Shown here one piece after another: positions 1 to 5,104 of a DNA stretch of 5,343 nt (position 1 is the first letter of the stretch; each line of letters begins with the position of its first letter). The notes beneath the pieces were generated by a model. It saw only the letters and a list, made by a program, of their open reading frames with translations, had not been told where the DNA came from and ran no database searches. Location: assembly GCA_021286885.1 (NCBI GenBank), contig JAJTBM010000233.1:1-5343 (forward strand), read 5' to 3'. Source of the stretch: Rhodocyclales bacterium (GTDB lineage Bacteria; Pseudomonadota; Gammaproteobacteria; Burkholderiales; Rhodocyclaceae). A program made the translations under genes and the position numbers.

Positions 1-1065
1 ACGATACGACAAGAAGGGGATTCCGTATTCCGCCGCGAGGGCGGCCTGATCAGCGTCGTACGCGAGGATGGATGCGCTGGGGGCCTGTGAGGGTGCCCAG
101 CATCCGAGCAGAATCACACGTGCGCCTGGACACTGCGAGAGAACGGCATCCAGGGTCTGCCGAGCGGCTGCGAGCGTTTCGGCTTGCCCTTGGCCGATGT
201 CGTTGTAGGGGTCGCCTACAATCACGAGATTCGGCTGGCATGCTGCAATGTCTGTGACCCGTGAGGCATAAGGAGTTACCGCCAAAAATCCCGTCTGGCC
301 GATACTCGCGTTGTAAATGTCCATTCCCAGCAATCTCGCAGCATTGCCAACCCACGTGCCGTGGCGCGTCACGGACGCAAAGCCCCCGGTAATCGAGTTG
401 CTGAGGACCGCGAGCTTTGGCCGTTCAATTTTCGGGCGCATTAGCGATGCAGTGGGCTCAATCCAAGCACCCCCAAACTGAGCCCCCGAATACTCGATAC
501 CGACTACATGGGATCGAGCTCCAGGGAACGTTTGCAATATTTTGTAGGCCCCGCCAGAGACTGCGGAGATCGTCTGAAACACATCGGTTACCGGCTGCCC
601 GTCGCACCAAAGTTTGTAGTAAACGGTCCCCGTGGCTTTGGCGCGGAGGTGCCATTCGAACTTCGTCCCCGTCCACGCTGTCTCGACGTAGGGCTGCCAG
701 TACGCTGTGCCACCTCCAGCAGAGGCCCCAGTGAACCGATCACCCTCGACGGTTCCGGGGGAGCTGACGAGCATCTTGCCCTCAGGTACCCCCACAAACC
801 GGAAGAAGGGGTCATTGAGGTGATCGGCATAAACGCCATTTCTCACCGCTGGGTAGACGTGTACCGCCGATTCTATTGCAGATGTCGCGCCTGCTGCACC
901 GACCGTCACGGTCGGAATATCCGTGGCCAGGGCATATGACCCGGATACCGACAATGCAGGGAACATTCTCGACTGAACCCTGCCAACTACTGGCACTTGG
1001 CCCGGCAACGCTGTCACAAGCCCCATCCGCCGCGCAACATCCTTGATCTTCGAAATTCCGCTCAT
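1..1065 (-). CDS. SGNH/GDSL-family hydrolase, phage tail-type or conversion protein (3' end off window)
   Basis: The frame is open from an ATG at 1065-1063 to the left edge (355 codons, no stop) and is preceded by AGGA six bases upstream. Residues 1-35 form a short basic lead. Residues about 40-215 are rich in G, T, V, Y and W and look like beta-sandwich repeats. From about 216 an SGNH hydrolase fold begins: block I is LSNSIT with S224 as likely nucleophile, block II is ASIGQTG (G256), and block III is GDPYND (N288). The block V Asp-His pair would lie beyond the edge. SGNH enzymes are serine esterases, and some phage tailspikes, such as that of coliphage G7C, use this fold to deacetylate surface polysaccharide. 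Block I departs from the canonical GDS, so activity is not certain. No signal peptide is visible. It lies 190 bases past mor and beyond a terminator, so it probably has its own promoter. Fold call is fairly sure; role as tail or surface-modifying esterase is inference. Confidence 0.8.
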   Translation of the reverse strand, partial: MSGISKIKDVARRMGLVTALPGQVPVVGRVQSRMFPALSVSGSYALATDIPTVTVGAAGATSAIESAVHVYPAVRNGVYADHLNDPFFRFVGVPEGKMLVSSPGTVEGDRFTGASAGGGTAYWQPYVETAWTGTKFEWHLRAKATGTVYYKLWCDGQPVTDVFQTISAVSGGAYKILQTFPGARSHVVGIEYSGAQFGGAWIEPTASLMRPKIERPKLAVLSNSITGGFASVTRHGTWVGNAARLLGMDIYNASIGQTGFLAVTPYASRVTDIAACQPNLVIVGDPYNDIGQGQAETLAAARQTLDAVLSQCPGARVILLGCWAPSQAPSASILAYDADQAALAAEYGIPFLSYR

Positions 1066-1071
1066 TTTTTT

Positions 1072-1075
1072 TCCT
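1072..1075 (-). promoter_or_regulatory. Ribosome binding site of the SGNH hydrolase gene
   Basis: On the minus strand AGGA is followed by a run of A and then ATG at 1065. The six-base spacing and A-rich linker fix this ATG as the start; no other in-frame start nearby has a comparable site. Confidence 0.7.
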
Positions 1076-1108
1076 GTCGATTGATCGCTTCAACAGGGCA
1101 ATTGTTCG

Positions 1109-1119
1109 GCGCGCGCGCG
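1109..1119. repeat. Alternating GC dinucleotide tract
   Basis: Eleven bases of strict G/C alternation lie in the gap between the early terminator and the SGNH gene. Such tracts can adopt Z-DNA under negative supercoiling. Any effect on the nearby promoter is only a possibility. Confidence 0.5.
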
Positions 1120-1127
1120 ATGCGTGT

Positions 1128-1147
1128 TAAATGAGCTAGATCACTTA
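1128..1147 (-). promoter_or_regulatory. Imperfect palindrome, candidate activator/operator site upstream of the SGNH gene
   Basis: The 20-base element reads TAAATGA, six bases, TCACTTA; 8 of 10 symmetric pairs match. Its centre is about 72 bases upstream of the SGNH start codon. Mor and C of phage Mu bind as dimers to dyads centred about 43 bases before the transcription start. Applied here, that predicts a start near 1094 and a -10 at 1101-1106, where the minus strand reads AACAAT (4 of 6 to TATAAT). No good -35 is seen, as expected for a Mor-dependent promoter. The symmetry is seen; the function is inferred. Confidence 0.4.
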
Positions 1148-1180
1148 TTGCAGACCTACGGATTAAAACTGGAACAACAA

Positions 1181-1203
1181 AAGAAAAAGGGGCCGAAGCC
1201 CCT
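1181..1203 (-). terminator. Intrinsic terminator ending the early operon
   Basis: On the minus strand AGGGGC and GCCCCT pair in a six-base-pair GC-rich stem (1188-1203) closed by a TTCG tetraloop. TTTT, C, TTTT-like sequence follows down to about 1181. This is the classic form of a rho-independent terminator with an unusually stable UUCG loop. It starts 52 bases after the mor stop codon, so it ends the early message. On the plus strand the hairpin has no following T-run, so it works in one direction only. Confidence 0.9.
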
Positions 1204-1234
1204 CCCAAATCGTCCCAGCGAATCCCAAAGCCCC
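1199..1234 (-). other. Potential G-quadruplex, overlapping the terminator stem
   Basis: The minus strand carries five G-runs (1231-1234, 1224-1226, 1214-1216, 1204-1206, 1199-1202) with loops of 4, 7, 7 and 1 bases, which satisfies the usual G3 N1-7 rule. The last run is also the 5' arm of the terminator stem, so quadruplex and hairpin would exclude each other if the fifth run is used. The G-runs are in the transcribed (RNA-like) strand, so an RNA quadruplex is also possible. Formation is untested. Confidence 0.5.
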
Positions 1235-1252
1235 TACATCGACAGACGGGGC
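1230..1252 (-). other. Second GC hairpin between mor stop and terminator
   Basis: Minus-strand GCCCC (1248-1252) can pair with GGGGC (1230-1234) across a 13-base loop. The same GGGGC could instead pair with the distal GCCCC of the terminator (1189-1193), giving alternative folds. There is no T-run behind it, so it is not itself a terminator. Confidence 0.4.
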
Positions 1253-1255
1253 ATT

Positions 1256-1657
1256 CTAGAACTCAAAACCCGCCTGCCGACGTTTAAAATCCTCGCGCTT
1301 CAGAACCGAAAAGTGCTTGTACAACACTCGCAGGCATACCCCGCTGGCTGCGGCCAGGTCGGCAATATTGCGACCGTTGAACTGGTTGTACAGATCACGG
1401 TACTGCACGGCATTGTCGTAGTCGCCCCCTTTGGGAAGGTAGGGCTGCAGGCCGCCCAGCTCGGCGCGCAGCACATCCGTGATCTGCAGGGTTTGCTGCA
1501 CCCGGCGCTGGGTGTCCATTTCGTCCAGTCCGATGAAGATGCATTCGGCGATGGTCCTCCAAACCTTTGGGTAGGTCTCGTCGAGCGCCTGGTGTAGCGG
1601 CACCAGCATTTCCATGCTGGTGCTCGTCAGGCGGGCGCGGGGTTTGCGCTTAGACAC
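1256..1657 (-). CDS. mor: Mor-type middle-transcription activator
   Basis: This 133-residue protein is close to the length of phage Mu Mor (129). Mor binds DNA as a dimer upstream of the middle promoter and recruits host RNA polymerase, turning early into middle/late expression. The N-terminal helical dimerisation part spans about residues 15-65. The hallmark ELGG, then YLPKG (73-77), leads into a helix-turn-helix with the family signature FNGRNI (93-98), LAAASGV (101-107) and the basic tail LKREDFKRRQ. The start chosen is GTG at 1657, which overlaps the gemA stop (GTGTCTAA) and suggests translational coupling. A TTG at 1684 would add nine residues, and an ATG at 1615 would remove 14; neither has a clear ribosome site. 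It is the last gene before the terminator, matching its position at the end of the Mu early operon. The family call is firm, the start less so. Confidence 0.9.
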   Translation of the reverse strand: MSKRKPRARLTSTSMEMLVPLHQALDETYPKVWRTIAECIFIGLDEMDTQRRVQQTLQITDVLRAELGGLQPYLPKGGDYDNAVQYRDLYNQFNGRNIADLAAASGVCLRVLYKHFSVLKREDFKRRQAGFEF

Positions 1658-2084
1658 GGCTGACCCACTGTTTAAGCTGCTCAATGACCGTGGTCTCCTG
1701 CGCCAGCGTCAGGAACCGTAGGGCCTCGATGCCATGCTGTGCTTTGACCCACGCAAGGAATCCGGCCATCGTCCGATCGTGCACACGTCCAGTATCAGCG
1801 AGCTGCTGCCACAGACTCCACATCTTGCGCTGGGGCCCAGTCAGCGGCGTGCGCGCTCTACTGCCGCCAGGTCGTGGAAAGCCAACATGGTGGAAGTGCT
1901 CGAGCACAGCCTCAAGCTCGGCGATGCTGCACAGCGTGCTCGACCTCTTGCCGCTGGCCCGAGCTGCGATGGCTGCACGAGAGGTGTCGTCGTCCAACTT
2001 GAGGTGAGAGGCGGCGGCATGCACCTGGCGCACCAAGCGTGCATGCTGGGCAGCGCGGGCGGCGGTGAGTGTGGCGGAGGCCAT
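1650..2084 (-). CDS. gemA: GemA-family phage regulatory protein (gp16, DUF1018)
   Basis: This 144-residue protein carries the GemA/DUF1018 pattern: HAAASHLKLDDDTSRAAI (22-39), SGKRSS (44-49), SIAELEAVLEHF (53-64), then PLTGPQRKMWSLWQQLADTG (80-99) and VKAQHGIEALRFL (113-125), ending in a Trp-containing helix. In phage Mu, gem is an early gene reported to change host gene expression and DNA supercoiling; the biochemical mechanism is poorly known. The start is ATG at 2084, one base after the DUF3164 stop (TGACATG). The frame stays open upstream to 2225, but that part lies inside DUF3164 and lacks the family pattern. No Shine-Dalgarno is visible, so ribosomes probably reinitiate from the upstream gene. 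Its end overlaps the mor start by eight bases. GemA directly before Mor is the standard Mu-like order. Confidence 0.92.
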   Translation of the reverse strand: MASATLTAARAAQHARLVRQVHAAASHLKLDDDTSRAAIAARASGKRSSTLCSIAELEAVLEHFHHVGFPRPGGSRARTPLTGPQRKMWSLWQQLADTGRVHDRTMAGFLAWVKAQHGIEALRFLTLAQETTVIEQLKQWVSRV

Positions 2085-2085
2085 G

Positions 2086-2706
2086 TCACAACGCCGCCAT
2101 GTCGAGGCTGATGGGCTGGTACTGATCGGAACTGCCGATTCGCTCGTAGAAGCGGACGTATTCCTTGCTGCCGACCACCTGGAGGCTTTCGCTGATGGCC
2201 TGCATAGCCTTCTGCCACTTCTCATCGCGGATATCCAGGCGCCGCAGGGCCAGCACCCGCCCGGTGTTGATCTTGCCTTCCTTGTCGGTCTGGAAGGCAG
2301 ACTGCACCAGCACCTTGATTTCGTCTCGGCTGCCTTGGCTCCAGTCGATGATGCATTCGTCGATCAGGTGCTTGGCAGCTTGAAGGCGTTCGTCAAACAC
2401 CATGTATTCAGCGATAGCCACTTGAATTTTGAAGGCCCCATCGAAGCTGAACAGGGTCAAGTTACCCTTCTTTCCTCCCAACCTCACGTCGTACTGCTCG
2501 GCAGACAGATCAACAAAGGCGTTGATATCGCCAAAGACCTTAGCCTTGAAGCTCCTCAGGCCGTCGCTGACGGCCTTGGCCTGCCGTGCCAGTTCCTGCA
2601 CCAGCTCGTCGCGGGCGCGGTCAATCGGCTTGATCATGGCCTCGGGCACCAGGCAGCCCTTGGCATCAGCACGGTAACCGTCAGGAATCGCTTTTTCATT
2701 CATCAT
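2086..2706 (-). CDS. DUF3164 family phage early protein
   Basis: This 206-residue protein opens with the family's typical block IPDGYRADAKGCLVPEAMIKP (7-27), followed by a long amphipathic helix (28-60) and a mixed alpha/beta part containing the conserved-looking RLGGKKGNLTLFSFDG stretch. The C-terminal third has RRLDIRDEKWQKAMQAI and a YVRFYER segment typical of the family. DUF3164 proteins occur in the early regions of Mu-like phages between B and gemA; their function is unknown. Two adjacent ATGs (2706 and 2703) follow GAGGAG; spacing of five bases favours neither strongly, and the second at eight bases may be the better start. It lies 12 bases after the preceding gene and one base before gemA. 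No membrane segment or signal peptide is seen. The family call rests on remembered pattern. Confidence 0.85.
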   Translation of the reverse strand: MMNEKAIPDGYRADAKGCLVPEAMIKPIDRARDELVQELARQAKAVSDGLRSFKAKVFGDINAFVDLSAEQYDVRLGGKKGNLTLFSFDGAFKIQVAIAEYMVFDERLQAAKHLIDECIIDWSQGSRDEIKVLVQSAFQTDKEGKINTGRVLALRRLDIRDEKWQKAMQAISESLQVVGSKEYVRFYERIGSSDQYQPISLDMAAL

Positions 2707-2711
2707 TGATG

Positions 2712-2717
2712 CTCCTC
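2712..2717 (-). promoter_or_regulatory. Ribosome binding site of the DUF3164 gene
   Basis: GAGGAG fills most of the 12-base gap after the preceding TAA. It lies five bases before the first of two tandem ATGs and eight before the second, leaving the start ambiguous by one residue. Confidence 0.7.
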
Positions 2718-2718
2718 G

Positions 2719-3087
2719 TTATTTCATTTGCTTGATTTTGGCCAAGCTTTCCACTGCTTCGCGCAACCTGGCCCGGTTGCGCGCTCTATCCTCTGGGGTG
2801 ATGGGTGGCTCGGGCAGGGCGATAGGTGGGGCGCGGCTTCCCAGGTTGTCCAGGAACTGCTTGGGCGCGGGCCAGCGATCACAAATACGGAACAGCGTTT
2901 GGAAGGTACGTCGCACCCGATCTCGATCCAGGTGCTCCACCCACTGGATGCCACAGCCGCCCACGGCCTCCAACCAAACCTCTGCTGTACCGATGATTGC
3001 GTCTTCCGGCGGGGTGCCGATCAGCCTCAGGGCCAGCAGCTTTTGCAGGCCGGAGGCGATCTCAAAGCGAAGCCAATCAACCACCAC
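2719..3087 (-). CDS. Small early phage protein with a replication-P-like motif, function unknown
   Basis: The protein has 122 residues starting at GTG 3087, with GGAGG nine bases upstream; a second GTG follows at once. It is helical: GLQKLLALRLIGTPPEDAI (13-31) and TAEVWLEAV (34-42) lead into RRTFQTLFRICDRWPAPKQFLDNL (59-82, shown here only as key part: aromatic pair, then WPxPxxFL). A Pro-rich linker (84-95) follows, then a basic helical tail ending KIKQMK. The W-P-x-P-x-x-F-L pattern resembles a segment found in some phage replication P-type proteins, which is why a replication role is suspected; this is inference and no enzyme motif is present. Its start overlaps the preceding gene by 11 bases in another frame, so it is translated from the same message. 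Similar small proteins are known from Mu-like early regions, but I cannot give it a function. Confidence 0.75.
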   Translation of the reverse strand: MVVDWLRFEIASGLQKLLALRLIGTPPEDAIIGTAEVWLEAVGGCGIQWVEHLDRDRVRRTFQTLFRICDRWPAPKQFLDNLGSRAPPIALPEPPITPEDRARNRARLREAVESLAKIKQMK

Positions 3088-3562
3088 GTTTGAAGTCCTC
3101 CAAGGCGGCGATGCCGGATAGGGTCCGCGACTGCTGCTTTCCGGCGGCCAGGCGCGGTGCTCCCTCGGCCACTATCTGGCCTGCCTGGGGCCGGTAGCTG
3201 CTGATGACCTCGTAGAGCCAGCCGTGGCTTTTGAGCGGCAGGGTCAGTCGGCCCGCGTCTCTGGCGGTGAGCGCCTGTTCAATCGCCCACACCCATGCTT
3301 CAAGCGGCGCGTCATGGGTCTGGCCATTGCGGCTGATCCGCTGGGCCTGCAGGTCGGGCAGCAGGTCGCCGACCAGACGCGCCACCCGGTCCATCGTCAG
3401 TTCGCGAGATTCCGGGCGAAACAGCGCCAGGTAGCGCACCAACGCCGACCCCACGGGGCCGCCCAGTTTGAATACGGCGGCCAGGGCTTCGCGGGCAGCA
3501 TCATGGGCCACCAGGGCATCCAGTGACACGGTCGTGCCACAACTCGGGCAACGGGTACGCAT
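3077..3562 (-). CDS. Small early phage protein with CxxC zinc-ribbon-like N-terminus, function unknown
   Basis: This 161-residue protein starts at ATG 3562, which overlaps the previous stop in TGATG and has GGAGG seven bases upstream. The frame is open further up to 3637, but the strong ribosome site and the overlap argue for the shorter form. Residues 2-9 read RTRCPSCG, a single zinc-knuckle-like CxxC; no second pair is seen, so a full zinc ribbon would need dimerisation or other ligands. The rest is helical: ALAAVFKLGGPVGSALVRYL, then LTMDRVARLVGDLLPDL, an Asn-Gly-rich turn, EAWVWAIEQALTARDAG and the block LTLPLKSHGWLYEVI. The last block resembles phage proteins encoded beside replication genes; this is recollection and not a verified match. 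It may be a DNA- or replisome-binding accessory. A real gene by spacing, but unassigned function. Confidence 0.75.
   Translation of the reverse strand: MRTRCPSCGTTVSLDALVAHDAAREALAAVFKLGGPVGSALVRYLALFRPESRELTMDRVARLVGDLLPDLQAQRISRNGQTHDAPLEAWVWAIEQALTARDAGRLTLPLKSHGWLYEVISSYRPQAGQIVAEGAPRLAAGKQQSRTLSGIAALEDFKRGG
3097..3101 (-). promoter_or_regulatory. Ribosome binding site fixing a GTG start
   Basis: GGAGG lies nine bases before the GTG at 3087, inside the end of the upstream gene. It supports a GTG start where no ATG is available near the beginning of the conserved part. Confidence 0.7.
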
Positions 3563-3891
3563 CAGTGTTCCTCCCATGTCACAGTCACGCCCTGGAACTC
3601 GCAAAGGCCACGCTTCTTGCCAGCCTCGGTAATCCACTGGCGGCCCCGTGAACGATCCAACAGCGGGCCAATCGAGACCTGCCCATTTCGGGCGATCAAC
3701 ACTTCGGGGCGGCCTCCACGAACCGGAAACAGCGTCTGTGCCAGCACCCGATAACCCATGGCGCGCAGGGTACGAACGGCATTATTCACGGTGCTCAGAC
3801 GATCAGTCATCCTGTTATTGAGCACACGGCAAGCGCTCTCATTGGCAGGCACCGTGTTGATCGGCTGCACGAGTTTTAGCAAAGCACCCAT
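3562..3891 (-). CDS. Small early phage protein, function unknown
   Basis: The protein has 109 residues and starts at ATG 3891, directly after the B stop codon (TAAATG, no gap). This points to reinitiation; only a weak GGGGTG lies upstream. A second ATG (residue 28, 3810) precedes the better-structured part and could be the true start, with AGG very close to it. Residues 29-52 form a predicted helix pair (TDRLSTVNNAVRTLRAMGYRVL) followed by a beta-like part with VRGGRPEVLI (57-66) and a basic loop DRSRGRQW (79-86). The shape recalls small phage proteins encoded beside early operons, but no known domain is recognised. High charge and no Cys pair, signal peptide or membrane segment are seen. It is almost certainly expressed with B and the downstream genes. 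Confidence 0.65.
   Translation of the reverse strand: MGALLKLVQPINTVPANESACRVLNNRMTDRLSTVNNAVRTLRAMGYRVLAQTLFPVRGGRPEVLIARNGQVSIGPLLDRSRGRQWITEAGKKRGLCEFQGVTVTWEEH
3570..3574 (-). promoter_or_regulatory. Ribosome binding site deciding the start of the CxxC protein
   Basis: GGAGG (in GGGAGGAA) stands seven bases before the ATG at 3562. Upstream in-frame ATGs at 3637 and 3574 lack such a site, and the one at 3574 overlaps it. Confidence 0.75.
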
Positions 3892-5103
3892 TTAGCACCC
3901 CGCTACAACCTGAGCGGAAACCTTGGGGAATCCAACGGCTGCGGCAGCGTTCATGGCCCGGGTGAGCAGGTTCTGTACGACCAGGGGATAGCAGATGCTC
4001 AGGGCGTCGCTGGGCTTACCGCCACGCGGTATGCGCACCAGGCGGTTGCGGATGGCGTCGATCGCGTCGTCCTCGAGCACGTCCTCCAGGCGGATGTCCA
4101 TACGGGCGAACTTGTGGCGGAGGTATTCACCGAGGTCGTTGTCCAGGGGGCGCAGCTGGATCACCTCGCAGCGCTGCACAATCTCCCGCATGTCGGCGTT
4201 CTGCGCGGAGAGCAGTGCGAGCAGCTCGGTCTGGGCGATCAGGGCGACACCGATCATCCGGCGCAGGCCGCGCTTGAGTTCCAGAAAGCCCTTGAGGTGC
4301 CGGAAGGTGGGCTTGGGCATGCGGTGGGCTTCTTCGATCACAAGCAAGTGCGAGTAGCCGGCGGCGGAGGATTCGATGAGCAGCTTCTCGGCCTGGCGGG
4401 TGCGAGCCTGGGGGCTATTTTTCATGGTGTCGGCAGGCGCCAGGGCGGTGATGATGGCCTCCACGATGTGGCAGCTCTTGAGCGGCGTACCCTTCTGCTC
4501 GTTCGTTTCCATCTCGACCACATAGGGTTTGATGACGATGATCGGGCGGTTCTCGTCGAGGATGCGCTGCTCCAGCTCCTCGCGCAGGGTCGTCTTGCCG
4601 GCGCCGCTTTCGGCGATCAAGGCCATAAAGCCGCAGTTCTGTGCGCAGTCCATCAGGGCGGCGCGAGCCATGCGGGTGCCAGGGCTTTGGAATACATCCG
4701 TACGGGTCTGGATGTCGTCGACGAATGGGCTGCGAAGCAATCCAAAGTGCGTGCGGGCTTCTGCAGTTAGGGTCTCGTGTCGTAGTAGCATGGGGTCCTC
4801 TTGATGTTCTTGCGTGGTTGCGGGTGCTTCGGGAGAGGCCTCTGCAAGGTGCGAACTTGCAGGGGCCACTTGTTTTTCTACTGTGGCTTGCAGGGCCTGT
4901 AGGTCGGACGGGGCTGCCCCCTGCTTTTCAAACCAATTCAGGATTGAGGTACGGTAGTCGCTGGCGCGTCGGACAGGCCACTCACCATGAACAATCCGGT
5001 TAGCGACAGATCGGGAGATTCCGGTTCCGCGGTACAAGTCCCCCTGCGTGCGGCCGATCTTAGCCAGTAGGCTGACCATGGCGGGGACATGGGATACATC
5101 CAT
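3892..5103 (-). CDS. B: Transposition protein B, HTH plus AAA+ ATPase (ExeA/TniB-like)
   Basis: This 403-residue protein is the B partner of a Mu-like transposase. B proteins bind ATP and target DNA, form filaments and deliver target to the A transpososome while giving target immunity. Residues 9-45 are a Cro-like helix-turn-helix (LLAKIGRTQGDLY, then GISRSVANRIVHG). Residues 63-105 are a Pro/Ala/Glu-rich linker. The ATPase follows, with HFGLLRSPF at 119-127 as in ExeA-type proteins, Walker A AESGAGKTT (164-172, K170), Walker B LLVIEEAH (253-260), a sensor-I stretch VALIAQT (286-292) and Arg-finger candidates R307 and R312. Mu B itself has 312 residues, so this form is longer, mostly through the linker. 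ATG 5103 follows the transposase stop and has GGAGG eight bases upstream. A host ExeA secretion ATPase is excluded by context and by the absence of membrane segments. Family certain, detailed subgroup (BcepMu-like) inferred. Confidence 0.93.
   Translation of the reverse strand: MDVSHVPAMVSLLAKIGRTQGDLYRGTGISRSVANRIVHGEWPVRRASDYRTSILNWFEKQGAAPSDLQALQATVEKQVAPASSHLAEASPEAPATTQEHQEDPMLLRHETLTAEARTHFGLLRSPFVDDIQTRTDVFQSPGTRMARAALMDCAQNCGFMALIAESGAGKTTLREELEQRILDENRPIIVIKPYVVEMETNEQKGTPLKSCHIVEAIITALAPADTMKNSPQARTRQAEKLLIESSAAGYSHLLVIEEAHRMPKPTFRHLKGFLELKRGLRRMIGVALIAQTELLALLSAQNADMREIVQRCEVIQLRPLDNDLGEYLRHKFARMDIRLEDVLEDDAIDAIRNRLVRIPRGGKPSDALSICYPLVVQNLLTRAMNAAAAVGFPKVSAQVVAGC
4789..4802 (-). 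promoter_or_regulatory. Possible internal start in B yielding an HTH-less ATPase
   Basis: Met105 of B is preceded by AAGAGGACCCC, a Shine-Dalgarno-like AGAGG five or so bases before the ATG at 4791. Translation here would give a 299-residue ATPase without the helix-turn-helix and linker. The residues after it (MLLRHETLT) look like the beginning of ExeA-type phage ATPases. A real internal start is a hypothesis. Confidence 0.35.
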
Positions 5104-5104
5104 T

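Noticed and set aside
812..1093. Minus-strand frame of 93 codons at the start of the SGNH gene
   Set aside because: It overlaps the SGNH frame in another phase, lacks the AGGA spacing, and its Cys/Arg-rich content looks non-coding.
1188..1203. Hairpin as a terminator for plus-strand transcription
   Set aside because: No T-run follows on the plus strand and no plus-strand gene precedes it.
1124..1597. Plus-strand open frame (157 codons) across the terminator and mor
   Set aside because: It crosses the intrinsic terminator and the Mor coding region, and its start has no ribosome site.
2065..2709. Plus-strand open frame (214 codons) opposite DUF3164
   Set aside because: It covers almost exactly the DUF3164 gene, whose minus-strand product has family features and a good ribosome site.
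4114..4770. Long plus-strand open frame (218 codons) opposite the B ATPase
   Set aside because: It mirrors the codon pattern of B on the other strand, has no ribosome site or recognisable domain, and high GC makes such antisense frames common.
3892..5103. Host type II secretion ATPase ExeA
   Set aside because: The ATPase resembles ExeA, but it has an N-terminal helix-turn-helix, no membrane or peptidoglycan-binding part, and lies between transposase and Mu-like early genes.
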